Of a stretch of 64,000 nt of DNA, positions 13,001 to 23,499 are shown piece by piece (within the stretch, counting starts at the first letter, position 1; each line of letters begins with the position of its first letter). The stretch spans positions 28,990,662 to 29,054,661 of the forward strand of contig NC_056533.1 of NCBI RefSeq assembly GCF_910596095.1. Reading direction: 5' to 3'. The position numbers were made by a program, and so were the translations under genes. Origin of the DNA: Thunnus maccoyii. Taxonomy: Eukaryota > Chordata > Actinopteri > Scombriformes > Scombridae. The notes under the pieces are model-generated. The model had not been told where the DNA came from. It saw only the letters and a list, made by a program, of their open reading frames with translations, and made no database searches.

Positions 13001-16000
13001 AACTATTTGGAGCCAATCCAGAGCCAGTGCACGACTCACACAAGTGTAATATGGAAACTTGAAGCCTCTAGTGCACAAACACTGAGAATGGACTTCTCTG
13101 ACATCTTGTATCCAGCAGTTTAAACATTTGAAATGAAAAATTTTTGCATATTCATAGATTCTGAATTTTTCAATGAGTGCGAAGGAGTAGATGTAATTTA
13201 ATGGAGAGGTCCGGAGGGGGTCTTTAATGTGTTTGACTGACAATGTTCTTCAGTATTTCAGGAAATATTTCAATGTATCTATATTATTTAATAAACAAAT
13301 GACACAACATTTGTAGGAGCTTGCATGGTTTGTCTTCTCCTTTCTCTACTGTCTCCTTATCAGTCTTTCCTACTTCTTCTTGTCTCTCTATTGTGTCATA
13401 TCTTGGATAAAAGGTTAAAACTAGACATCTCTTCTCTCCTCTCCTCTCCTCTCCTCTCTTCTCCTCTCCTCTCCTCTCCTCTCCTCTCCTCTCCTCTCCT
13501 CTCCTCTCCTCTCCTCTCCTCATACTCAATAAATCCATATCCGCATTACTGAGTAAGAAATGTGCAATTGTTACAGTCTGACTCTTACTTAACGGTCCCT
13601 GCTGCTTTCCAAGGTCCACATGAGAAATAAATAAACCACACCAGAATACTTTTGCCCATATTAGCAGGTTGAATCATCAGCGATGTACCTTCAAGTACTG
13701 GGTCTATTTCTGTCACACTCCAGGAAATAAGAAATGAAATCCAGACTGCGCTTGCCAAATTTAGATGTAGCGTAACCTGACGAGGTGCTTGTCATTGCCG
13801 GGCCGACCACATCAATCAATGAAGTGTAGCACTCAGCGCTTTGTGTCTGAGTCACCTCACCTCACAGACTCTGCTTTATGCTGATGACTGGAAAGGATAT
13901 CAAATTATATGTATATACAGTGAAATGTGTACTGAACTGATTGAATCTGTAATGAATGAAAATCAACATCAGCACAAAATTCAATTTTAAAACAACAGAA
14001 TTGTCAATTCAGAGAGTTGGAGACAAATGCTTTTCTTGCTTTTCATTTTTCATTAGAGACTAGACTTGAGTGATTCTGCATCTTTATCACTGTAATTTTA
14101 AGAGGAATGTCAAATAAAGGCAGAGGAAAATCCATGACATGTATCTTCTGTAAATAGTTAAAAGAAGGTGTATTGCTGCTTCAGTAGCCTAGCGTTAGCT
14201 TTCACAACTGTGTCTCAGAGGGAGAGAGGATAATCTTTCTCTCTTGCATGCACGTGTTCTCTCTTTGACTCTTTCTATCTGTCTCTGCTTATCCCCATCA
14301 CGCTGCACACGTGTTTTCTCTGTCTACTCTTCTTTAAAATGTCTGCCCGGTGGCTGGCCAGAGACAGACAGGGGCATGCGGCATGAGACCTGCCCTTCGC
14401 GGAGAGGGCAAAGGTCACACAAGCAGACTTACTCATAGCCAACAGCCTCACCTTTCTACCAGCCGTCAGCAGCTCACCCACTGCACCCTTACAAGCAATA
14501 GGACCTGTTAGTATACGGTGTTTTGGTGACAGGGGTGCCTACCCTGGTACTTGCCGTAGTCCATCCCATTCTTGGTGGAGTCGTAGTCCTCAGCCAGACG
14601 GCGGCTCTTGGTGGAATCTGATTCATCTGGGATGTACTGATCCGCCTTGACTGGCACCTCAGTGGTCTCCTTTGATTTCTGGCTGTCAGCCAGCGACTTC
14701 AGCACGGTAGAGTCATCACGGTCCTGCTCCGACTCTGTGTCCTTGGAGCCAGTGGGACGCTTGCTCTCTGAACGGCAGCAGAAACAAAATGATCAAACCG
14801 GAGAAATACAAATTGTGCGGATGAACTCTCACAACAATGTGGTTTTAATAAGTGTTATTACAGTACAGATGAAGCCTGTTTTACTGGAAATGCTGCAACA
14901 AGAACCCACTCAGCAGTCGGAAATAAAGTCATTAATTGATTGGCAATAAGGTTTCCACTTACCAGCTGACTGTACTGCAGCCTTCACACTGTCCACTTCA
15001 GCAATCTGGGGAAATGACGAACATGGAACAAATAATTTCCACTCTCGATATAAGCTCATTAATAATGTTTGCTGAGATAATACTTAGATTGTTTGACAAG
15101 TGACCATAAAGCTTAATGTGGCCGGATATTGGATGGGAAATTTAGCAATGAGACGTGGAGACAGAGGAGTTTACCTGCTCTTGTAGTGGTCTTTCTTCTG
15201 TCAACTGTCTATTGTACACAGTTTTATCTGCAACAGAAAAAAAGCATGCAATTATGAAAATGGAAAGTGAAAGAAGACTTTATTGATAAACCCAGATTTT
15301 GTAGGCTACAGATGTAAATTACACATAGAGAAAACAAATCTTAATCCTAATCTATTTAATTTTATAGGAAAATATCATGAATTTACACTTTTAAATTTTG
15401 TTTTATTGAATTGTTTTTTCTTATCATCAGTTCAAATTCTCTCTCCCTTTTTTTTTTGCTTTTAGACTTTATGTGATCGTTCCTGCTCTCCCATCCCACC
15501 ACCGCAGAGGCAGAGCTTAATCGGATTATCAAACAAAAGATTAAACTGCGGCGAAAATAGACCACAAGCGGCCTTAACGGACGTCCAGGCGTCGTTAAAA
15601 AACAGTCACTGCTTAACTGGAGCTGAACTTTAAAGGCGTTTGCTTTTTTGCTTTATTTTCAACAAGTTTGCAGCTGAATTTAAAGGAGAGCTTTAATGTA
15701 ACAGCTACAGTAAATTATAAATCACTTAAAAAAGCTGAACAGAAACCGCCAAGAAATTCAAACAATATCCTTTTAATTGCCTACACATGTAGACTACTGC
15801 TCAACGTGGCCTATTTTTATTTACATTTCTTCAGCTATTCCTACGTTTTTAATGTAAGGATTAGGTAAAATGATCGGTAATGAGTTTATAATGATCCTGT
15901 GGTGTTTATCTCATTTTAAAAAATGTGAGGCATCAGCCATGTGTGCTGAAAGTTTTATGACCTTATTGCACTTTATGGCTTTTTACAAATCTCCTTTCTA

Positions 16001-16189
16001 ATCACCAAATGTCTCCACTAACTGTTTTAGAAGTAATAGACTGACCTATTGCCTCTTGGAAAAAATGTATTATAAAGACTACTCACCATCCGATGAGGCT
16101 GTAGGTGTGGGGAAGGCAGATATCTGGCTCACTACATTCAGGGCTAGAAGATGGAAAAGGATGAAGAGGCCAACGTATTTTGACGCCAT
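2847..16189 (-). CDS. scg3: Secretogranin III (scg3), complete, 12 coding exons, 488 aa
   Basis: Joined - strand exons, 5' to 3': 16189-16087, 15227-15175, 15005-14963, 14767-14543, 12728-12586, 12279-12124, 12049-11827, 11469-11353, 8060-7977, 7530-7420, 5412-5323, 2965-2847. All introns are GT-AG, all phases join, and the total is 1467 nt. Secretogranin III is a granin of the regulated secretory pathway that binds cholesterol-rich granule membrane and chromogranin A, retaining cargo in dense-core granules. The protein opens with a signal peptide (hydrophobic residues about 6-25, then [12 protein letters not shown]). It carries the family hallmark [17 protein letters not shown] (36-52), [66 protein letters not shown], and the C-terminal [13 protein letters not shown] and IKRIYSSL. 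Human SCG3 has 468 residues, and the extra length appears to lie in the acidic middle. Frame and key motifs are intact, so it looks functional. Confidence 0.97.
2966..5322 (-). other. scg3 intron 11
   Basis: About 2.36 kb with a CA-rich stretch at 3720-3770. No exon or recognisable mobile element was seen. Confidence 0.6.
5323..5412 (-). CDS. scg3: scg3 coding exon 11
   Basis: Residues 420-449. [18 protein letters not shown] is almost the same as the mammalian sequence. Acceptor ACTTCAG, donor GTGAGA; 90 nt. Confidence 0.95.
5413..7419 (-). other. scg3 intron 10
   Basis: About 2.0 kb, AT-rich, with a GT microsatellite near 6844-6882 and an A-run near 7279-7298. No exon was recognised. Confidence 0.6.
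6844..6882. repeat. GT microsatellite
   Basis: Near-perfect alternating GT interrupted by CT at two points, inside scg3 intron 10. Confidence 0.9.
7420..7530 (-). CDS. scg3: scg3 coding exon 10
   Basis: Residues 383-419. Contains [20 protein letters not shown], matching the mammalian EEAAKMEKEYGSLKDSTK. The donor was placed at GTCAGT (7419-7414) because only this junction restores the frame into exon 11; reading on reaches a stop 15 bases later. Confidence 0.92.
7977..8060 (-). CDS. scg3: scg3 coding exon 9
   Basis: Residues 355-382. [20 protein letters not shown] corresponds to mammalian ENLDEMIALQTKNKLEK. Acceptor CTGTAG, donor GTAAAC. Confidence 0.95.
8640..8790. repeat. Probable dispersed repeat fragment
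   Basis: The phrase about AGTCAATGGGAGCCAGGG-ATTTTTGGAGG followed by GGTGGCCATTGG and TTCCGCATTGG resembles a common teleost interspersed repeat, recalled from general knowledge. No ends are visible. Confidence 0.4.
9600..9965. repeat. Dispersed repeat family C, copy 1 (palindromic MITE-like)
   Basis: Shares order and wording with 18280-18560: CGATTA/GATTA-rich ends, CAGCTTCTAAA/CAGCTTCTTAAA, TTTTGGTTTTGGAC/TTTGGGTTTTGTAC, GAAGATGTCA/GAAGACGTCA, and GCTCTGGAAA/ACTCTGGGAAA. Both copies have the same orientation. The ends run into AATTAATC-type palindromic sequence. Confidence 0.5.
10000..10048. repeat. CA microsatellite (about 24 units)
   Basis: An uninterrupted CA run in scg3 intron 8. Confidence 0.97.
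10765..11185. repeat. Inverted-repeat element (MITE-like)
   Basis: The left end reads AATGGTTTCCACTTTCTAAT and the right end is an imperfect complement (ACTTGTAAAGTGGTACCATA). The interior is AT-rich and repeats TTATAA/CTTATTAA-type words. No coding capacity. Confidence 0.45.
11353..11469 (-). CDS. scg3: scg3 coding exon 8
   Basis: Residues 316-354. Contains [20 protein letters not shown] and [12 protein letters not shown], nearly identical to mammalian SCG3. Acceptor TTGCAG, donor GTAAGA. Confidence 0.96.
11827..12049 (-). CDS. scg3: scg3 coding exon 7 (acidic segment)
   Basis: Residues 242-315. About 50 residues extremely rich in Asp and Glu precede the conserved [16 protein letters not shown]. 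The acidic stretch looks longer than in mammalian SCG3 and probably explains the 488 versus 468 residue length. Granins use such segments for calcium binding and aggregation. Donor GTAAAA. Confidence 0.95.
12124..12279 (-). CDS. scg3: scg3 coding exon 6
   Basis: Residues 190-241 (phase 0 at both ends). Starts [20 protein letters not shown], matching the mammalian ITESQAHTLEDEVAEVLQKL block, then an Asn/Asp/Gln-rich tail. Donor GTAAAA. Confidence 0.95.
12586..12728 (-). CDS. scg3: scg3 coding exon 5
   Basis: Residues 142-189. Contains [20 protein letters not shown] and [12 protein letters not shown], among the most conserved blocks of the family. Acceptor CTCCCAG, donor GTAGGT. Confidence 0.96.
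12822..13228 (-). repeat. Dispersed repeat family A, copy 2 (best preserved, inverted)
   Basis: Both ends are visible: AAGGTCCCCCTCCAG on the left and GGAGGGGGTCTTTAA on the right, forming an imperfect terminal inverted repeat. The right end abuts TTAA, and the left has TTCA where TTAA would be expected. It lies in scg3 intron 4, opposite in orientation to copies at about 225-531 and 52.70-53.06 kb. Confidence 0.65.
13431..13521. repeat. CTCCT pentanucleotide tandem repeat
   Basis: About 18 units of CTCCT with one CTCTT variant, in scg3 intron 4. One strand is pure pyrimidine over about 90 bp, so it could adopt triplex DNA. Confidence 0.95.
14543..14767 (-). CDS. scg3: scg3 coding exon 4
   Basis: Residues 67-141. 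A charged, Lys/Asp/Ser-rich segment with two DSTK motifs ([10 protein letters not shown] and [15 protein letters not shown]), which match the paired DSTKNR/DSTKSG motifs of mammalian SCG3. Donor GTAGGC. Confidence 0.94.
14963..15005 (-). CDS. scg3: scg3 coding exon 3
   Basis: A 43-nt exon encoding residues 53-66, [14 protein letters not shown]. Acceptor TTCCCCAG, donor GTAAGT. Its small size is easily missed by gene prediction, but both phases fit. Confidence 0.93.
15175..15227 (-). CDS. scg3: scg3 coding exon 2
   Basis: Residues 35-52, (D)[17 protein letters not shown], nearly identical to the N-terminus of mature mammalian SCG3. Acceptor TTGCAG, donor GTAAAC; 53 nt. Confidence 0.95.
16087..16189 (-). 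CDS. scg3: scg3 coding exon 1 (signal peptide)
   Basis: ATG at 16189-16187 opens [20 protein letters not shown], a classic signal peptide, then [14 protein letters not shown]. Donor GTGAGT follows at 16086. Encodes residues 1-34 plus one base of codon 35. The upstream in-frame ATG readings lie in the GC-rich 5' UTR and lack a signal peptide. Confidence 0.95.
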
Positions 16190-16480
16190 CCTGAAATAAG
16201 TTGTCTCGGAGCGTCCAGGAGGAAGATATTTCCTGGCTGTCTTCTTCCTGCGGAAGGTCTTGTCCCCCCCTCCAGGAGCAAAGTGCTGAATGTGTGGACA
16301 GCTCCGCTCCGGCCGCTGGTGCTGAAACTGCCGCGGAGGCTGCGCCCTGGGTACCCGCTCTGTCTGAAGCACCCGGCGGGGAGGGGCTGACCAAATCTCC
16401 GCTTTTGCACTGGAGCTGTTGACGAGACGCGGTGCTGAAACCAGGTCACCTCTCTGTAATTATAACCAGATAAGCAGGGA
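16190..16480 (-). promoter_or_regulatory. scg3: scg3 5' UTR and proximal promoter region
   Basis: The stretch upstream of the scg3 ATG is clearly more GC- and CpG-rich than its surroundings. It contains two copies of TTCAGCACC on the - strand (16326-16318 and 16439-16431), which match the left half of the REST/RE1 silencer motif. The transcription start is not determinable by eye. Confidence 0.45.
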
Positions 16481-16991
16481 GGCTCTTCAAGCCCCGTGTG
16501 GGCTACAGCATCACCTGCCAGGTAAGTAATAGAGCCTACTACAACAGGACCTGCCCCCTCTGTCTTTACAGAGGAGGAGAAGGAGGAGTAATGGGAGGAG
16601 GAAGAAGAGGAGGAGGAGGAGAACACTGTAAAAAGTGTCCATCTGATCTTACCAAGACATGTCAGCTAGTAGCCTATCGAGTCCCTAAAGGTTATGTTAT
16701 TTTGTTATTTTTCATGATTAAAGCAATACACGAATAGGATGAGATTACTCTACATATGTCTAGTGACATTAGACTTAAACATAATTTCAGAAATTTCTTA
16801 GTAAGTTAATGTCATGCCTCAAAATCCTTGTTTAGATAAAATAATCCTGGAAAAAATGGGACTACATTTGCTGGAAGAAAACTGCTGTTGTTATAACAAT
16901 TGTGTGATTTAAAACTTATATCATTGCTATGTGAATTTTTGAAGTTTTTTTTGAAGTATTTTTTGCAGCGTACTAGCAGGACACCCGCCCA

Positions 16992-17019
16992 TGACGTGCG
17001 TCACACACAATTTGCGTCA
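16992..17019. promoter_or_regulatory. Cluster of CRE-like half-sites upstream of scg3
   Basis: TGACGTGCGTCA at 16992-17003 pairs two CRE half-sites (TGACG and CGTCA), and a third CGTCA lies at 17015-17019. The cluster is about 0.8 kb upstream of the scg3 start codon. Function is inference. Confidence 0.3.
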
Positions 17020-18279
17020 TGGTTGTAGATCTTCCACTGTCCAGTCAATAGCAACCGTTATTAAAACGGCAAACAATTAGACACATAAACACAAGGGAGA
17101 CATATAAGGCCGGTTTTATGACCACTTTCCTTTCATAAACTCGGTGTACTGCTAATTAGATATAAGCCCACGTCTCTTACAGCTGTTTCTGCAGGTGTTA
17201 TTGGGTTCAGTTACCAGTGTCAGTCCCCAAAGTGAAGCTCACTACAAAAATGATGTGGTTTAAATGCCCAGTTTTCGTTATTAGACTTCAGCAAAGGGAG
17301 AAAGAATTATTGCTTTGATCAAAGATGTCCTTTTATTTTCAAAAAAGATTCCCTTGAATCTCATGAAAAAGAAACTCATTGTGAGAAAGTGTGTGAGTTG
17401 CAGTACCTTATGATACCCTCTAATATCTCACAGTTTGAAAAGTAGAGGTGGAGAGGAGGACTCCTTCACAGCAAGCTGTCAGGATGCAACAAGCAAGTCA
17501 TTAGTAGCATTAAGGCATATGATTTAGATGATGTGACATGTCACTGCTAATCCTCTGGTTCATGAAAGCCTTATGTCTGAGATTAAAATGCATCCTGGTC
17601 AGTGATTGGATAATTCCTGTCTCAGAAGAGTCATTTCACAAACCATATTTGTTGTCATTATGACAAGCAACTGAATTAAACACGTCGTTTCAATACTTTT
17701 CCCTCTGTTATTAAAGCAAACGTAGCTATGATTTAATGCTTTCCACCACACAGTAGGAGCAGAGTTTGTTTGCTTTCACCCTGTTAGGATTCAGTTTCAT
17801 TGTTGGATGGCAGTCCATACAAGAGAATACAATACAATATAATGATGTCATGCTGTACCATGTGATATGATGCAATACCCCTTTCTTGACTTGTCATGGT
17901 AGAAAAAGCATTGGCATTACTAATGTAATTAATGTTGATTCTGCTCTATTCAAGCAGGATACACAATACAGGACCAACATGGTGAAGCAGATAAATGGAC
18001 TAAATGTCTTGAGGGAAAAAGGCCAATACAATATAGATGTTAAAGGCCACGCAGACCCACACAGGTGTTTTCAATTAGTCTCGCTGATTAGACTTCTAGT
18101 CAGGGAGAAGCTTGATGCAGCTCTGCTTAGAGTGAAGTCACAAAACTCTATGAACCCATGAGAATGCTACTGTGCAACAAAACTAACAGGAAAATGAAGT
18201 AAATGTACATGAATCTCAGTTTGTACATGCCCACACAGTCCTGAGACGAGGTCTAATAAAGCAACATGTGAAAACAGCT

Positions 18280-18560
18280 GTGTGAACTGCAACGATTAGT
18301 GGATTGGTAGAAAATAAATCAACAAATATTGTCATAATCGATTAATTGTTTAAGTAATTTTTTAAAGCAAAAATGGTAAAAATGCATGGGTTTCAGCTTC
18401 TTAAACGTGTATATTTCCTGGTTTTCTTGTATTCCATTATGGTAAACTAAATATCTTTGGGTTTTGTACTGATAGTCGGACAAAACAAGACATCTGAAGA
18501 CGTCATCTTAGACTCTGGGAAATAGTGACATGCATTTTCCAACAATTTTTGAAAAATTGT
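18280..18560. repeat. Dispersed repeat family C, copy 2
   Basis: Carries AACGATTAGTGGATTGG and ATAATCGATTAATTGTTTAA, then the same landmarks as the copy at 9600-9965. It matches a very common teleost MITE I recognise from general knowledge. No ORF. Confidence 0.6.
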
Positions 18561-19249
18561 GAACTTATCCTTTAAGGAACATTTCAGTTAGTGAAGACCA
18601 GCACAGGAGACATAATACACAATAGTGTATGTGCAGCATATACTGCATCAACCAATAAGCACTACATTCACTTCAGGTCTAGAGAAGAACATAACAGGTA
18701 AATTGTACTTATAGTTTAGCAACATTGACAGAACAGATTTCAGTCTTATCAGGGTGTTTTCATGGAGAATTTGGCACATGAAATGCAACATTATAGTATA
18801 GTATAGTATTCACAAGCACGTAGAGGGCAAATTAAATAGGGCAGGACAATATGCTCAAATGAATTACACTAATAATTTAAGTATTTGTGTATTTATGAAG
18901 CCATATGTTGAGAAAACGTCTGTTTCTAATGTGCTGTAAATAGACAATCACTGTCTTTGAATATTATATTCATTCTTACAAACTGTGAGTGTTTTGTACC
19001 AACACAGTTAGTATCATGCCCTTTGCAGTGCAGGATGGGATGTTTGCCACCCTCTGTGGGATGGCTGTACTTCCTGTCCTCTGCCTGCCTCAGCAGTCTG
19101 AGAGCAGGAGTGCTGCCAAGGTCCGGCTGATCAGATACTCAGTCTATAGGAAGGCCAAAGGACACTGCCAAGGATCATCCAAAGCAGTGATAATCACCAA
19201 ACAGATCAGCAGACAGGAGGTTCTGAGAATATGCAGCACAAGTGCTATA

Positions 19250-19946
19250 TGTATACCGGTCAAAAGTTTTAGAATACCCCAATTTTTCCAGTTTTTATTG
19301 AAATTAAAGCAGTTCTAGTCCAGTGAATAACCTCAAGTGGTACAAAGGTAACCGGTAAACTGCTGAAAAAAAATTTAGATTGCCAAAAACTGAAAAACTT
19401 GGGTTAACAAAAAACAGAACAAAACAGCTTTCGTGCAGCAATGGATGTAAATTAAGTCTTGAAAGTTGATGCAACAAATTCCTACAGATGTCCCTTTGTT
19501 TGTATAAAAGCTTGGAGGAGGAAGCATGATCGTCTGGGGCTCTTTTGCTGGATCCAGAGTGACTGGCACCCCGGACCAAAAGGGCTATCATAGCATTTTG
19601 CAGAACCATGTAGTACCCTGTGGTCTATGCCTAGTTGCTCAGAGGTTCATCCTACAAGCAAGATAATGATCCAAAACATACATCCAGGCGGTCAGAATTA
19701 TCTCAGAAGAAAAGAACAAGATGGTAGGCTTCAAATCATGGAATAGCCAGCACTGTCTCCAGAGCTAAAACCCATTGAGCTGGTTTGGGATGAACTGGAC
19801 TGCCTGTCATATCTGCAAAAGGTGGCTACTTTGATGTGTCAGAAAATTTAGATTGAATTTAGATTTGTCAAACAAAGAGATTCCATGATATCTTCAATAA
19901 AAACTGGAAAAATGGAGGTGTTCTAAAACTTTTGACCGGTAGTGTA
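19250..19946 (+). mobile_element. Degenerate Tc1/mariner-type transposon with both terminal repeats
   Basis: The left end contains CCGGTCAAAAGTTTTAGAA (from about 19256) and the right end its complement TTCTAAAACTTTTGACCGG (19921-19939); both sit in TA-rich flanks. Between them are transposase remnants on the + strand: an MIVWGSF-like segment, a DPKHTS-like segment and a final block reading like NPIELVWDELD, the usual DDE-transposase landmarks. The frame is broken by shifts and stops, and about 0.7 kb remains of a roughly 1.3-1.6 kb element, so it cannot make transposase. Confidence 0.8.
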
Positions 19947-21489
19947 TATTCACTATCAATCTCTTGTATTGGATTTCTCTTTGTAATCTTTTGTGTCTGT
20001 GTCTTACTCAGCACAATGTCTGCCATGTGCAAACTATGCTACACTACTGACATCTTGTGTGTAGTAGCTGTAAGTACACAATACTCCAGAAATAAGAGTT
20101 TATTGGTCAGTGTCTGGCCCTGAGAGAAACTATATTCTCAAGGACTTCCTGACCTCAGAAAAAACAACCTCATGAATATCTTGTTTACTTGAGGTTTCTA
20201 ATGGAATGCTTGGGCTTATTGCCATCCTTTTTCCTGTAAGTGTTCCTTCATTTCCCTCCTCTTTTACAAGACTATTAGTTGCTATAGATGATTTCTTGGT
20301 ACCTTTTTACTGCAAGCTATCCAATAGATGATTTCTTTCATCAATCTCTCTAAAGAGATGAAACATTACACTGAGGGTTTCTTTTCAAATTCTAAGATAA
20401 ATCAATGTTAACTACTGTACTGGCTGTTAAAATTGTATTGCAGGAACTTATCCCCTCAGTTTCTAGCAATGCTGGCAAAGCCTCATGTGGGAGCTGCTTA
20501 CAAAATAAGTGGTCCTCTATCTTTTTTTAAAATAAAGAGATGGTCAGAAATACCAATATAACTTTTTTCCATGTATCAGTTTTTTTATTTAGAGTGAAAC
20601 TACTTCCAGCCTTGGAACAGAAGCTAACTCAGAAAAGGGGCAAACCTTTGCTTTTACTCTCTGTGAAGAGGGGAGGTTATTATGCATCATTTTGGTTTTA
20701 TAAACAAAATTCATCTTATTTTCATCATGGCTAAGTTATATAAAGTATTGCTTTTGATGAATAGTTTCATCGACAAATGTATCATTTTGTTTGCAACTGT
20801 TAAAAACATAGGAGACTAATCTCATATCAGGTATGTGGTATATGAAGTGAATACACTGCCACCATGTGTTTACCTGATATAGTGCCGCTTCTGCTGAGAT
20901 GAGACTTTTTTTTTTTTTAAGTGTACATGATATAAAAGCACACATTAGAAGTAGTGGTGACCACAGTCTAGACCACCTCCGATATTCATATGAAATCTCT
21001 AAAAATGGAACACCAATTGTTGTTAAATTAATAATAATGACTGGAAATTATTAGGTGATAACCAAGTAAGTCCATACTGGAAATGATAATAAATAACTAA
21101 AACATAATAATGAAGTGAAATTGATGTAGTTGCAAATTGTTTGTTGGAATGATTTATAATTACATGATTATAACTATGTAAAATCATAGAATAATAAGGA
21201 AGTTCTACTAATATTTATATTGTAATCAATAGTTATCTGGTAAAATAACCCAAACAGGTGCAAAGTTAAGACAGGTAGCGTGTATAAGATGTACAATAGA
21301 GACTAGATGCTCCATTACTTGTATAAAATCATAAACATACTCCAGATACTTTTGTGCACTTTTTATTAGGGGTTGTTTTTTATGCTTCACAGTGAGTGAT
21401 TCATAGTTCCTTAGTTACAGTAGCGGAAAATCTTAATGTTACAGCATACAATGATATTTTAGTAAGTTGTGTACTTCCATCTTTATGGC

Positions 21490-21740
21490 AACTTTATAGG
21501 AAGGAATCGCCTTTCCTGTTCCAACATGACGATGAGTCAGAGAACAAAGCCGGGTCCGTAGGGAAATGCTTTTCCCAGATTGTTGAACTTGCACAGAGGT
21601 CTGATCTCAACCTCATCCAACTCCTTTGGAATAAACTTCCGACCACTAACAAGACCTTATCACCCAACATCAGTAAGAGACCTCACGAATGCTCTTGTAT
21701 CTAAATGACAGCAAATCCAAAACTTTGTGTAGTTCTTACT
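21490..21740 (+). pseudogene. Tc1-type transposase fragment
   Basis: A partial frame reads SPFLFQHDDESENKAGSVGK, then a DLNLIQLLWNKL block resembling the DLNPIEHLWDEL signature. After a frameshift it reads HPTSVRDLTNALVSK, stop, QQIQNFV, typical of the transposase C-terminus. No terminal repeats were found. It is a different subfamily from the element at 19.25 kb. Confidence 0.7.
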
Positions 21741-23342
21741 AGGAAAATTATATCCTTGAGTACTTCCAGTATTAGACATTTAAATACATGATTTAGTATT
21801 AAAATATTTTATCACCACAAAACTGAAATGATTTCAAACATAGCTGTTTGCTGTCAACATCAGACACAGCAGATGCAGACAAAGACGACATTTCCTGGTG
21901 CATAGAAGGACTAGTTTCGTTTTATGACATGCGACTGACCTGACATGACCTGACATGTAATTGGATGTAATTTGAGGAAAACAAACAAAACAAAAAATAT
22001 GAAACTCATTATTGTCCGTGGTTTTGTGTGTACAGTGAGTAGTGTGTGTTTGGGTGGAGAGGTGGTGGGACGCACTGTTGACACTATATTTGTTTGTCTT
22101 TTTCTGTTGTTTCTAAACAGTCTCTGACGTTCTTTCCTTTGGGAAGGTCTAAACGCGGTCTGTCTCCAGAGAACAAGGCAGAGATGGGAGGACATGAATT
22201 TTCTCTTTATATCAGTCCCAAGGGCAAACTGTTTATAGGACTTCAAAGACTGCTACAATGACTTCAGGATTCATTTTCGAGGAAATTTGGGGGGGTGGAG
22301 GGTGGGGGGGCTTTTGATATATCATCTATTTACAGGCCTTTTCAAACACTATGCAGAGGACACGGTCATTTGTTCAATGTTTTTGCAGGAAACCCTTTGA
22401 TTATTTAGGACAAACAACCCTTTGAGTGGACATGTTGATTCATTTTTATTGAGATTGCTATCTGTGGTCAACAGGCCTGAGTAAATAGGTCCCATTGAAA
22501 GTGCTTCCTGTGTTCTATGTGAGCAGCAAATCAAACTTCTGTGAATGAAATCTTTGAATAAACCTTGACACGAGCAACTAATTTCTATTTTCGTACAATG
22601 TGTTTAGTGACTGACTGCTGTCAGCTTGAACAGCACGCACTTTACTGAAATATTAATCTGTGTGTGAAGAGTCACTTCACCACTAGAGGTCAATATTTGC
22701 TTCTTATTCACATAACTCCACAGTTTAAGGACAAAGAGTAGATAGAGAAGTTATGAGGAATCAGAGAGGAGGAATGAGACTAAAAATTGTAAACATTTTA
22801 GCTATAGTGTTATTTATTTTCAGCAAACTGGTTTAATAAAACTTAATCATTCATAAAACGCCACTGCACATCAATCACACTGCCAAACCCTGGTTTATAA
22901 TTACATAACATTTTCTTTTTCAGTTTACCAGATTTACTTATTTTTACATTTCACCAGTGTCAGGCTGTTGCAGTGAATGGGTCCAGTAGTTCCCCATGTT
23001 CCTCAAGGACATTTTTAAAGGTCACACGTTGTGCGGCGGGGATCAAACATGTGACCTCCCAGCGGTGTTATCAGCGGTTGGGCCTCTCTTTCAGCTGTTG
23101 ACATTAAGTGATGCTACTGACTCCTTCCTCATCCTCTGATCTTTGGGGCGGCGGCTCCGCGAGTTCATTGAGCCACAGGCCAGTTCAGTCCACCAACCCT
23201 CCTCGATGTTGAGAACATACTGAAGTTTGTTTGCTTGTTCTTGTACAGCTGTGCTTGTGAGAATGAGTTTGGTTTAACACATTGTAGTGAGAATATGATT
23301 TTATGTTAGTTATGCTAAGCTAAGCTAACCCTCCCCTAGCTC

Positions 23343-23344
<2 letters not shown>

Positions 23345-23383
<39 letters not shown>
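23345..23383. repeat. GT microsatellite
   Basis: An uninterrupted GT run of about 19 units, intergenic. Confidence 0.95.
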
Positions 23384-23384
<1 letters not shown>

Positions 23385-23499
23385 TGTTCTCTCTCTCCTT
23401 ATAACAGAATTTATTGACTATGAATTTATTATGAATTATGTGTTTGGCACACTCTATCTCTCTATCTTGTCTGATTCAAGAAGCTGGAAGCAAACAGAA

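Noticed and set aside
16083..16626. Two long - strand frames overlapping scg3 exon 1
   Set aside because: They run through the GC-rich 5' UTR in other frames and resemble nothing; the signal-peptide frame is the real one.
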